A model generated the notes under the pieces. It saw only the letters and a program-made list of their open reading frames with translations, was not told the DNA's origin and did not search any database. From positions 186,001 to 250,000 of the forward strand of contig JAEEVL010000002.1 in the NCBI GenBank assembly GCA_016290875.1: 64,000 nucleotides of DNA. The letters run 5' to 3'. This document shows, piece by piece, positions 53,262-61,722 of the stretch (position 1 is its first letter; the number at the start of each line of letters is the position of its first letter). Source of the DNA: Ruminococcus sp. (GTDB lineage: Bacteria > Bacillota > Clostridia > Oscillospirales > Ruminococcaceae). The position numbers were made by a program, and so were the translations under genes.

Positions 53262-53284
53262 AAAAAGCCGGTCGTAGACCGGCT
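53262..53284 (-). terminator. intrinsic terminator of rpmE
   Basis: An 8-bp stem (53266-53273 with 53277-53284) with a GTA loop gives a five-T tail on the minus strand, 7 bases after the rpmE stop. Confidence 0.92.
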
Positions 53285-53291
53285 GAATGAC

Positions 53292-53513
53292 TTACTTGTC
53301 CATATTGAAACGCTTCTTGAATCTGTCAACGCGTCCGCCTGTATCAACGAGCTTCTGCTTGCCTGTATAGAACGGATGGCACTTGGAGCAGATTTCAACC
53401 TTGATATTCTCCTTTGTGGACATAGTCTCGATCACGTTGCCGCAGTGGCAGGTAATTGTTGTCTTAACAAAGTTAGGATGGATTCCCTCTTTCACGATTG
53501 TCACCTCTTTCAC
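53292..53513 (-). CDS. rpmE: 50S ribosomal protein L31, zinc form
   Basis: A 73-residue ribosomal protein, with zinc ligands in CHCG and [12 protein letters not shown], the C+ form. In Bacillus this form serves as a zinc store, replaced when zinc is short. Own promoter and terminator make it a single-gene unit. Confidence 0.96.
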   Translation of the reverse strand: MKEVTIVKEGIHPNFVKTTITCHCGNVIETMSTKENIKVEICSKCHPFYTGKQKLVDTGGRVDRFKKRFNMDK

Positions 53514-53582
53514 AGATTTTTTGTATCCGTGCAGCCCATCAGTTCCCTTAGACAGTAGTGCCGTTATACATTACAGTAATTT

Positions 53583-53611
53583 ATTATACCATATGGCTGA
53601 TAGATTGTCAA
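53583..53611 (-). promoter_or_regulatory. sigma-A promoter of rpmE
   Basis: On the minus strand, TTGACA (53606-53611), 17-bp spacer, TATAAT (53583-53588), an exact consensus match at both boxes. No separate zinc regulator site was recognised. Confidence 0.9.
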
Positions 53612-53635
53612 GCATATCAATGAAATATTTTTGTT

Positions 53636-55327
53636 TTAACTTACTCCCTGGCGATATACAACGTAGTTGTCGACCTTTTCTACATGACGTCCCTTGGGGA
53701 GATTATCCTCGTTGAAGAAGACGTAGATAACGTCGTCTCTGCCTTCACCGTTCAGAAGCATTTCGTACTGCTCGTTTGAATACTGAGCAAGTGCTTCATA
53801 GTTTGAACGTGCAAGGTAGAAGCAGCTGAGGTCCATATCGTGGTCATAAGCAAGCTTTCCGAAGTCGAAGAACATCGGCATATATGCTAGATAGTTCGGA
53901 GGAAGCTGAACGAAGACTATCTCATTAGCGCCGTCTGTAAGAGGTTCCCATCTGCTGCAGTGGAGACGGTCTCTGTACATACTGAGGTCGCGGGTGTATT
54001 CGCCGTGGAAAATATTTCTCCAGTCGCGGAGGTCAAGAGCCTGTATCATACTGCATATCACAAGTGTGGTGTAAAGGCTCTTTTTGGTCATCTTTGAAAG
54101 GGCTGCAAAAGTGCAAGTTACAACTATAAGACAAGGCAGCCATATGAAACGTCCCGAAGCACGGAAGATCGCAAGTCTTATTTCAATATAATGCGGAAGC
54201 GGTATTTCTGCTAACACTCTTCCGTTGAGCGCGATCTTGTTGCTGAGTGACCAGACGAAGCCTACGCAGAATACAGCACAGACAGAAATGATCTCCCAGC
54301 GGTATTTTTTGATGAGTTCAAGACAGTTCTTGAAGAAGCCGCCCTCTTTTTTCTCGATAACACCAACGATAACGATGAGTGCAACAAAGAGACAGAGGAG
54401 CGTTCCGAGACCGAGATAGCCGAATCCTTCGTACTGACCGTCCAATGTGTTCATCGGCTTGATGAACTTTGACTTGTTTGAACTGTTGAAGAATGTATTG
54501 ATGTTTGCGGAATAGTAACCGAAACCGCCGTCCGCATAGGAGCTGTCTCCGTGGAATGCACCTATTATCCACATTGTCAGAACACTTGCAATTGAAGTGC
54601 AGCCGAATGTGCAGGCAGCACGGAGATATTTCTTGTCCTTGAAGAATGTTATTATAATGTAGCCTATCATAGCGGTATAGACCATCGGTATGAAGTACAT
54701 ATGTATCAGTACAGCAAGCATACCGAGGACACACCACAGCACAACAGGTGTGTAGCCGTGCTTATACTTCTTGTTGTGGTCAACGAAGAGTATCATCGCT
54801 ATGAGGAGAAGCCATATCGCACCGAGAGAATTGTGGTGTGTGATACGGTTCATAGTAGGCGGGAAGAGTGCATAGAAAATGGATGAAAGACTGGTGTATA
54901 TGAGGTTTGGTTTTACACGGTAGAGCAGAGCTGCTCCGAAGCCGCCGTTGAGAGCGAAGCAGGTTATGCCCCAGATACCGAAATACTGGAAATTATCAGG
55001 CAGTATCGGTGAAAGTATCTTGAAGAAAACAGCAAACAGCGGTATAGCGTCTGTAAACATACAAGAAACCTTGCCCTCTGAAGAAAGTCCCTCAGTAAGG
55101 CCTATCGGGAAAGTCCAGTTTGAACGGCGGTAATACATCCAGCCAAGGTGGTGTTGTGTTACATCGTCAGGTCTGACGAATATCCAGTCAGTATGAGTCG
55201 GATTAAGGATAGCTGTGCCGTATATCCATATGAATATGATGGCACCAAACAAAGCACCGATCGAAAATGCGTGGACAGCGTTCGGTGCTGAATAGAATTT
55301 TTTTAGTCTCTCTTGAAATTTGTTCAT
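53636..55327 (-). CDS. DUF6311-like multi-pass membrane protein
   Basis: A 563-residue protein with about ten to twelve membrane helices and a C-terminal extracellular part (about 440-560). The layout resembles GT-C type glycosyltransferases and DUF6311 proteins: an early loop DWIFVRPDDVTQHHLGW with acidic residues, and later helices in pairs. It may add a sugar to a lipid-linked or surface polymer, but no catalytic motif is certain. It stands alone, upstream of rpmE in the same direction. Function not established. Confidence 0.65.
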   Translation of the reverse strand: MNKFQERLKKFYSAPNAVHAFSIGALFGAIIFIWIYGTAILNPTHTDWIFVRPDDVTQHHLGWMYYRRSNWTFPIGLTEGLSSEGKVSCMFTDAIPLFAVFFKILSPILPDNFQYFGIWGITCFALNGGFGAALLYRVKPNLIYTSLSSIFYALFPPTMNRITHHNSLGAIWLLLIAMILFVDHNKKYKHGYTPVVLWCVLGMLAVLIHMYFIPMVYTAMIGYIIITFFKDKKYLRAACTFGCTSIASVLTMWIIGAFHGDSSYADGGFGYYSANINTFFNSSNKSKFIKPMNTLDGQYEGFGYLGLGTLLCLFVALIVIVGVIEKKEGGFFKNCLELIKKYRWEIISVCAVFCVGFVWSLSNKIALNGRVLAEIPLPHYIEIRLAIFRASGRFIWLPCLIVVTCTFAALSKMTKKSLYTTLVICSMIQALDLRDWRNIFHGEYTRDLSMYRDRLHCSRWEPLTDGANEIVFVQLPPNYLAYMPMFFDFGKLAYDHDMDLSCFYLARSNYEALAQYSNEQYEMLLNGEGRDDVIYVFFNEDNLPKGRHVEKVDNYVVYRQGVS

Positions 55328-55360
55328 TTGTGTCTCCGTATATCATTGTTATATAAGTCT

Positions 55361-55385
55361 GAAAAGGCGGACATCAGTCCACCTT
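55361..55385 (-). terminator. probable terminator of phosphoglucomutase gene
   Basis: A 9-bp stem with one mismatch (55364-55372 with 55377-55385) followed by TTTTC on the minus strand, just after the stop codon. Confidence 0.7.
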
Positions 55386-55389
55386 GATT

Positions 55390-57105
55390 TTATTTCATGC
55401 ACTTTGTAAAGTCACCGTAGAGCTTCTGCTCGATAGCTGAGGCATCCTCGTGTGTGGGAGCCTTTGCTGTAAGGTAAGTCTTTATCTTGGGCTCTGTGCC
55501 TGAAGGACGGATAATAGCCTTGCAGCCACCCTCGAGGTAGAATGCGAGCACGTTTGACTTAGGAAGTGTGAGCTCTGTTACCTTGCCGGTAGCGATGTCC
55601 TTAGAAATGCTCTGCTTGTAGTCCTCGAACTTAACGACCTTAAGACCGCCGATAGCTTCAAAAGGATTTGTACGGATATCGCTCATGATCTCATTCATGC
55701 GCTTCATACCGCTCTCGCCGTCAAATTCAAAGCTGTAAAGTGTCTGATAGAATACACCGTATTTCTTGTACATATTCTCTCTTGCCTGGAGAAGTGAAAT
55801 GCCCTGTGTGCGGTAGTAAGCAGCCATTTCACAGATGAGCATGGAAGCGTTTACAGCGTCCTTGTCGCGTACATAGCTTCCTGAGAGGTAGCCGTAGCTT
55901 TCCTCGAAACCGAAGATGTAACGCTTTTCCTCACCCTTTTCTTCAAGAAGACCGATCTGCTCGCCGATGAACTTGAAGCCTGTGAGAACGTCGATTATCT
56001 CAACACCGTACTCCTTAGCGATAAGGGAAGCGATGTCTGTTGTAACGATAGTCTTTACAGCGATAGGATTCTTGGGCATTGTACCCTTCTTGATGCGCTG
56101 TTCGCAGATGTACTCGAGGAGAAGAGCGCCGACTTCGTTGCCGCTGAAGAGTGCGTAACCGCCCTTGCCGTCGGGAACAGCGATACCAACACGGTCGCAG
56201 TCAGGATCGGTAGCAAGGAGGAGGTCAGGCTTAACTTCGTTGCAGTATCTGAGACCTACTTCGAGAGCCTCACGGATCTCGGGGTTCGGATAAGGACAAG
56301 TTGTGAAGTGACCGTCGGGATTTTCCTGTTCCTTAACGATGGTAACGTCTGAAATACCGATGCGCTTGAGGATCTCACGAACGGGCTTGTTGCCTGTGCC
56401 GTTGAGAGGAGTGTAAACTACCTTGAGTCCGCTTGAAGCGCAGAGGTCAGTATTGATACCCTCGTTGAGAACGTTCTGATAGAATGCCTCGATAACATCC
56501 TCGCCGATGTAGGAGATATTTCCTTTAGCGAGCTCTTCCTCGAAGCTGGAAGTCTTGATTCCTGTGAAGTAATCGTGTGAGTTGATCTTCTCGAGGACTA
56601 TCTCAGCGCCTCTGAGAGTGATCTGGCAGCCGTCCTCGCCGTAAACCTTATAGCCGTTGTACTTAGCGGGGTTGTGGCTTGCTGTAACCATGATACCGCC
56701 CTGGCAGTTGAGCTGACGAACTGCGAATGAAAGGCAGGGAGTAGGCATGAGTTCTGTATATATATGTACCTTGATACCGTTTGCAGCGAGTACCTCAGCA
56801 GCAGCCTTTGAGAAAACGTCAGACTTTATACGGCTGTCGTAAGAGATAGCCACGCTGGGGTTCTTGTACTCCTGGTTGAGGTAATCAGCGAAGCCCTGTG
56901 TAGCACGTCTGATAGTGTAGACGTTCATACGGTTGGTACCAGCGCCGATAACGCCTCTGAGTCCGCCTGTACCGAACTCGAGATCGCGGTAGAATCTATC
57001 ATTTATAGCTTCTTTATCCCCCTTGATGCCGTTAAGCTCTTCGAGCAGATCCGGTTCAGCGGAAACGTTAGAGCACCAAAGATCGTAAAGTTCCATTTCT
57101 GTCAT
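55390..57105 (-). CDS. phosphoglucomutase/phosphomannomutase
   Basis: A 571-residue alpha-D-phosphohexomutase, which interconverts glucose 1- and 6-phosphate. The start is ATG 57,105, behind AGGAGGTC; a longer frame from 57,147 adds residues from upstream DNA. Catalytic Ser in TASHNPAKYNG, metal-binding DPDCDR, sugar-binding FGFEESYGY, and phosphate-binding RPSGTEPKIK are present. The length and motifs match the PgcA type of Firmicutes. Links cellodextrin phosphorolysis products to glycolysis and to sugar nucleotides. Confidence 0.93.
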   Translation of the reverse strand: MTEMELYDLWCSNVSAEPDLLEELNGIKGDKEAINDRFYRDLEFGTGGLRGVIGAGTNRMNVYTIRRATQGFADYLNQEYKNPSVAISYDSRIKSDVFSKAAAEVLAANGIKVHIYTELMPTPCLSFAVRQLNCQGGIMVTASHNPAKYNGYKVYGEDGCQITLRGAEIVLEKINSHDYFTGIKTSSFEEELAKGNISYIGEDVIEAFYQNVLNEGINTDLCASSGLKVVYTPLNGTGNKPVREILKRIGISDVTIVKEQENPDGHFTTCPYPNPEIREALEVGLRYCNEVKPDLLLATDPDCDRVGIAVPDGKGGYALFSGNEVGALLLEYICEQRIKKGTMPKNPIAVKTIVTTDIASLIAKEYGVEIIDVLTGFKFIGEQIGLLEEKGEEKRYIFGFEESYGYLSGSYVRDKDAVNASMLICEMAAYYRTQGISLLQARENMYKKYGVFYQTLYSFEFDGESGMKRMNEIMSDIRTNPFEAIGGLKVVKFEDYKQSISKDIATGKVTELTLPKSNVLAFYLEGGCKAIIRPSGTEPKIKTYLTAKAPTHEDASAIEQKLYGDFTKCMK

Positions 57106-57336
57106 AAGATGACCTCCTGAATAGAAATATATAATATTATACCACAAAATTCCGGCGTTGAAAAGCCTTTTCGGAAATTTTAAGGATTTTTTTAGTTTTT
57201 ACCATATTTTGAACTGATTTGAACTGCGTTGATTGATAAAAATAGTGCAATTATACCCGTACTGTATCTGATCATGTGATCTAAGAAGAGAAAATTCTAT
57301 GATTTTGCTATCAGTTGGAGCGCTTTTCGATGAATG

Positions 57337-57357
57337 CGGGCGCACATTGTGCGCCCG
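57337..57357. other. hairpin after pfkA
   Basis: A perfect 9-bp GC-rich stem (57337-57345 with 57349-57357), without a T tract, 36 bases past the pfkA stop. It may protect the mRNA 3' end or end transcription weakly. Confidence 0.6.
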
Positions 57358-57392
57358 TTGAATAACATATATAACTCCGGTGTACAGAGATA

Positions 57393-58475
57393 TCAGTCAC
57401 CGAATGAAACTCCGATGTCCTTTGCGGCAATAACAAGGTGGTTGTCAGTATCAACGAATTTTGTCTTTCCGGCAACGTCCTCGAGCTTGTTGGAGGTTAT
57501 CTTGTTGCCTATCTTGGCAACTGTTCTGCCGTACTTTTCCTGAGCGATGAGGTAAGCTGCGTGAACGCCGAACTGTGTTGAGAGTACACGGTCGTAAGCA
57601 CTCGGAGCACCGCCGCGGAGCATATGTCCGGGAACGCATACTCTTGCTTCCATACCTGTATTAGCCTGTATCTGAGCTGCAATGCGGCTTGTTGCAGTGA
57701 TTATACCTGCTTCAGCACGCTTCTTTGCGCGTTCCTTCTTCTTCATCTTGGCTTCGGCTACATCAAAAGCACCTTCAGCAACGGCAAGGATAGAGAAGGT
57801 CTTTCCGGAAGCGCTTCTTGCCATAACAGCATCGCACACCTTGTCGATGTCGTAAGGTATCTCTGGGATGATGATTATGTCTGCACCGCCTGCGATACCT
57901 GCGTTGAGTGTGAGCCATCCGGCCTTGTTGCCCATTATCTCACATACGAGTATACGTGAGTGGCTTGCGGCTGTGGTGTGGAGCCTGTCTATTACGTCAG
58001 TAGCGATGTCAACAGCTGTGTGAAAGCCGAAAGTGACATCTGTACCGTAAATATCGTTGTCGATGGTCTTTGGCAGACCGATAACGTTGAGACCTTCATC
58101 TGCGAGGAGCTTTGAGGTCTTGTGAGTACCGTTTCCGCCGAGTGTAAGGAGACAATCAAGCTTCTGCTTTTTATATGTGTCCTTCATATTCTTAACCTTG
58201 TCAACATTGTCCTCACCGATGACTTGCATCATCTTGAACGGCTGACGCTTGGTGCCGAATATAGTTCCGCCCTGTGTGAGGATACCGGAGAAGGAAGAAG
58301 GGGACATATCCTTGCAGAGATTATTAATGAGTCCATAGTAGCCGTTGGAAATTCCGACGATCTCGACGTTGTCCTCACCGAAACGCTCATAGCAGGCTTT
58401 TGCAACGCCTCTGATAGTTGCGTTGAGTCCGGGACAGTCGCCGCCGCTTGTCAAAATTCCTATTCGTCTTTTCAT
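57393..58475 (-). CDS. pfkA: 6-phosphofructokinase
   Basis: A 360-residue phosphofructokinase that phosphorylates fructose 6-phosphate. LTSGGDCPGLNA (about 8-19) starts the fold; the phosphoryl-donor loop is GGNGTHKT (about 103) and the substrate site PKTIDNDIYGTD (about 124). The Gly after GGN points to ATP, whereas the Lys in PKTIDND is usual in PPi-using enzymes and in some ATP enzymes. So the donor cannot be named safely. Upstream of phosphoglucomutase, on the same strand. Confidence 0.92.
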   Translation of the reverse strand: MKRRIGILTSGGDCPGLNATIRGVAKACYERFGEDNVEIVGISNGYYGLINNLCKDMSPSSFSGILTQGGTIFGTKRQPFKMMQVIGEDNVDKVKNMKDTYKKQKLDCLLTLGGNGTHKTSKLLADEGLNVIGLPKTIDNDIYGTDVTFGFHTAVDIATDVIDRLHTTAASHSRILVCEIMGNKAGWLTLNAGIAGGADIIIIPEIPYDIDKVCDAVMARSASGKTFSILAVAEGAFDVAEAKMKKKERAKKRAEAGIITATSRIAAQIQANTGMEARVCVPGHMLRGGAPSAYDRVLSTQFGVHAAYLIAQEKYGRTVAKIGNKITSNKLEDVAGKTKFVDTDNHLVIAAKDIGVSFGD

Positions 58476-58518
58476 TTTAGATTACCTCCGTTCATTTAGC
58501 CTGAGAACAGGCACAGAT

Positions 58519-60741
58519 TCAGTTTTTCATATTTTCCTCGAAGAATTCCTCGAGCTTGTTTGCTGGCATCGGCTTTCCGTAGAGGTAGCCCTGACCGTAG
58601 TCACATCCAGCCTTGCGGAGTATCTCCTCCTGGTTCTTGTTTTCGATACCCTCAGCGATAGTTTCTATTTTCTTGGACTTTGCTATTCTGATTACAGCGG
58701 AAACTATCTCATAGGCGATGTTGTCGCTTTCGATGTCGGTGATGAACGAGCGGTCGAGCTTGAGGAGGGTTATCGGCAGTATCTGAAGATAGCTGAGTGA
58801 TGAATAACCTGTTCCGAAGTCGTCCATAGCGAGCTTTACTCCGAGATCGCGGAGCTTGTTCATCTGATCGACAGCGTAGTTTATATCGCTGAGTGCGAGA
58901 GTCTCGGTGAGCTCGACTTCGAGCCACTTCGGTTCGAGACCTGATTTTACAAGAGCTTCAAAAACCTTGTCTCTGAGATCTTTCTGATAGAAGTCAGAGG
59001 AAGCAAAGTTTATCGACATAACGATACTAGGATACCCCATTTTCTGCCACAGCATATTCTGACGGCAGCCTTCGTTCAGTACGAATTCGCTTATCTTTCC
59101 TATAAGGTGGGAACTTTCAGCGATAGGTACGAACTGGTCAGGCTTTACGACTGTACCGTCGGGTTTTATCCAGCGGATAAGAGCTTCAACGCCCATTATC
59201 TTACCGGTTTCGAGGTTTATCTTAGGCTGGTAGAAAAGCTGGAGCTCGTTGTTCTTGATAGCGACAGCGAGTGACTTTTCAAGCTCGGTGTTGCCAATGA
59301 TAGAATCGTGCATACTTGGCTCATAGCCACAGATACTGCTCTGAATGCCTGACATGGATTTGAGTGCGAATTCAGCGTGCTCGACAACTTCGAGGAACGA
59401 TCTGCCGTCTTCGGGCATTTTTGAATAACCTGCCGAACAGGTAAGGCTGATAGCTGAGAGCTCATCAACAGCCAGTTTTGCGAATTCATCCTGTATGTCA
59501 CGTGCGGTACGTGCTGGGAGCTCATCGTCACCGTAGTCACGGAGAATAAGAGCGAAATTATCGCCGCTAAGACGTGCTGCGATACCGCCGGGAGTTACGA
59601 ATTTATATAGTATATGAGCGAAGTTCTTGAGGATGTAGTTGCCGTTTGTATAGCCGCAGGTGTCGTTTATGATGTGGAAGCGGTCTATATCCAGTACCAT
59701 TACCCAATACGAATAACCGAGTATCTGAGCAGTATCATATGTTTCCTGACCGACTACCATAATCTTGTTGCGGTTGGCGATGTCTGTGACTTCATCAATG
59801 TAAGCAAGACGCTCGATGAGGAGATCTTTTTCGTGTTCTTCGGTTACGTCGATGATAGCTCCTCCGAAGAGTGGGAGAGTGTGAGCTGTACCTTTGATAG
59901 ATTTATAGCGGTATGAGTACCAGCGGTATGTTCCTTCTGCGGAACGCATACGCATATCGGTGCTTCTTACTTCTGCTGAATCCTTTGAGTTAACAACGCT
60001 GTCAAATTGTATCCTGTCATTAGGATGGACGAGAGAACGAAATTCGCTGAGTGATATGCTTCCGCTCTTCAGACCGAGCATACGAACCATTTCAGGCGAG
60101 GCGCGGAATTTCTTCCTGTCAGTGCTCATTACAACGCCGATCTCGGCGAGCTCCATTGAGGAGTTGAAGAAGTCGTTGGCACTTGCAAGACTGAGCTTCA
60201 TCTTCTTTATATTAGTGAGGTTGAAGCCCGTGCTGAGGTATAGGGAGTTTTTCTTGCGCTTTTTTACGAGGGAAGTACTCCATGCGATAGTGACAAGACC
60301 GCCGTTCTGCCCTTTGAAACGAGCTTCGTGGGAGCTGCTGCCTATCATCCTGGAGAGTGTATCCTTGCTGAGGTCTTCAAGACCGAATGCAAGCTTGAGG
60401 ACTTCCTTTCCGTCAACAGGTCTTTCTGCACAGCCAATCAGGGTGCGGAGCTTGTTGTTTACATATACATCGGAAAAATCGTCTGTCCAGAGTATCATTT
60501 CTGAGTTGAGATCATACGTGATACCTGCTATGTCGGTGTCATCAACGGAATTCTTATGCTTCCTGTACAGCCAGCTTACAAGGGTAAGTATCAGCGTGAG
60601 GAAGATCATCGTGGAGATGTAGATAACGAGCGACTGTATAGCGTAATCCGGGTACATATAACAGTAGGCTATGATAAGTACCGTTGCGGTAGTGATGACA
60701 AAAGCAGCAGCAAGAGGGTTATTGAATTTCGTATGACTCAC
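58519..60741 (-). CDS. membrane-bound PAS-GGDEF-EAL protein
   Basis: A 740-residue protein with two N-terminal membrane helices (about 10-28 and 34-56), PAS-like regions (about 70-300), a GGDEF domain (about 320-470) whose loop reads SGDNF and is probably inactive, and an EAL domain (about 485-735) with GVEALIRW, ELTET, MDDFGTGYS, KLDRSF, AEGIE and GQGYLYG. All main EAL residues are kept, so c-di-GMP hydrolysis is likely, sensed through the membrane and PAS parts. The start is uncertain: GTG 60,741 overlaps the AAGGAGG site, and a stop lies just upstream. Confidence 0.92.
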   Translation of the reverse strand: MSHTKFNNPLAAAFVITTATVLIIAYCYMYPDYAIQSLVIYISTMIFLTLILTLVSWLYRKHKNSVDDTDIAGITYDLNSEMILWTDDFSDVYVNNKLRTLIGCAERPVDGKEVLKLAFGLEDLSKDTLSRMIGSSSHEARFKGQNGGLVTIAWSTSLVKKRKKNSLYLSTGFNLTNIKKMKLSLASANDFFNSSMELAEIGVVMSTDRKKFRASPEMVRMLGLKSGSISLSEFRSLVHPNDRIQFDSVVNSKDSAEVRSTDMRMRSAEGTYRWYSYRYKSIKGTAHTLPLFGGAIIDVTEEHEKDLLIERLAYIDEVTDIANRNKIMVVGQETYDTAQILGYSYWVMVLDIDRFHIINDTCGYTNGNYILKNFAHILYKFVTPGGIAARLSGDNFALILRDYGDDELPARTARDIQDEFAKLAVDELSAISLTCSAGYSKMPEDGRSFLEVVEHAEFALKSMSGIQSSICGYEPSMHDSIIGNTELEKSLAVAIKNNELQLFYQPKINLETGKIMGVEALIRWIKPDGTVVKPDQFVPIAESSHLIGKISEFVLNEGCRQNMLWQKMGYPSIVMSINFASSDFYQKDLRDKVFEALVKSGLEPKWLEVELTETLALSDINYAVDQMNKLRDLGVKLAMDDFGTGYSSLSYLQILPITLLKLDRSFITDIESDNIAYEIVSAVIRIAKSKKIETIAEGIENKNQEEILRKAGCDYGQGYLYGKPMPANKLEEFFEENMKN

Positions 60742-61041
60742 CTCCTTTTACGAATGACTGACGGGCGTTCCCGAAAAGAATGAACAGAAATAAACATATA
60801 TATAATGGTAATAATTAACTAAAACTATTATAGCAATAATTAACGAAAAAGTCAATCAGTAATTTAGCCAAAGATACACTTTTTCTAAAAATGACCGTAA
60901 TTTTAAGAATTTTTTCACATAATATACACTTTTAGTCTTTATAATGATATAATAAAGTCAGAAGAAAAATCAACGTGACAGATTATATTTGGTGCGGCAC
61001 AGGAAAGCTGCCGTCACTTTTTACAATTCAAGGAGGTATAT
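60742..61041. other. 300-bp divergent intergenic region
   Basis: AT-rich region between the EAL gene and the response regulator gene. A TATAAT at 60,948-60,953 is a possible -10 for the response regulator but has no clear -35. It also holds the terminator-like leader hairpin at 60,992-61,022. I saw no gene. Confidence 0.6.
60992..61022 (+). promoter_or_regulatory. terminator-like hairpin in the response-regulator leader
   Basis: GTGCGGCA (60992-60999) pairs with TGCCGTCAC (61009-61017, one bulge) and is followed by TTTTT. GTGAC at 60,975-60,979 can pair instead with GTCAC at 61,013-61,017. The pattern suggests transcription attenuation, 19 bases before the ATG. Confidence 0.5.
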
Positions 61042-61722
61042 ATGGCACACATATTAATAGTTGATGATGAGATAAATATAAGGAAGGTTGTCCGTGAGTA
61101 TGCGGAATTTGAAGGATATGAGGTAACAGAGGCAGAAAACGGTATGGAAGCTGTAAAGCTTTGCCAGGAAAACGACTACGACCTTATTATAATGGACGTT
61201 ATGATGCCGAGACTCGACGGTTATTCTGCCTGCAAGGAAATACATAAAACTAAGAATATCCCTGTGATAATGCTGTCTGCAAGAGGTGAGGAGTATGACA
61301 AACTCTTCGGTTTTGAGATAGGTGTTGACGATTACGTTGTAAAACCTTTTTCGCCTAAGGAGCTTATGGCAAGAGTTAAGGTTGTTCTCAAGAGGAACTC
61401 ACGTCCGGCAGCAGAAGCAGTTCAGGACAAGTATGTCTTTGAAGGACTTGAAGTCGATATTTCGGGCAGAGAGGTCTATGTAAACGGCGAAAAGGCTTCT
61501 ATGACTCCCAAGGAATACGACCTGCTGTTCTACCTTGTAAAGAACAAGAACATAGCACTTTCGAGAGACAAGCTGCTCGAAGAGGTATGGGGCTATGACT
61601 TCTTCGGCGATGACAGAACTGTTGATACACATATTAAAATGCTTAGAAATAGTCTCGGTGAATACAGAAAGTTCATTGTAACTCTGAGAGGAATGGGATA
61701 TAAATTTGAAGCTGTTCAGTAA
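61042..61722 (+). CDS. OmpR-family response regulator
   Basis: A 226-residue DNA-binding regulator. Receiver domain (1-120) with VDDE, phospho-acceptor Asp52 in IIMDVMMPRLDG, and Lys in YVVKPFSPKEL; winged-helix output domain (about 130-224) with SMTPKEYDLLFYLV and DDRTVDTHIKMLR. It has AAGGAGG before the ATG. The kinase gene overlaps by 17 bases. Target genes unknown. Confidence 0.95.
   Translation: MAHILIVDDEINIRKVVREYAEFEGYEVTEAENGMEAVKLCQENDYDLIIMDVMMPRLDGYSACKEIHKTKNIPVIMLSARGEEYDKLFGFEIGVDDYVVKPFSPKELMARVKVVLKRNSRPAAEAVQDKYVFEGLEVDISGREVYVNGEKASMTPKEYDLLFYLVKNKNIALSRDKLLEEVWGYDFFGDDRTVDTHIKMLRNSLGEYRKFIVTLRGMGYKFEAVQ

Noticed and set aside
57229..57257. Plus-strand promoter TTGATT-17-TATACC between pfkA and pgm
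   Set aside because: No plus-strand gene follows and the -10 is poor; chance match in AT-rich DNA.
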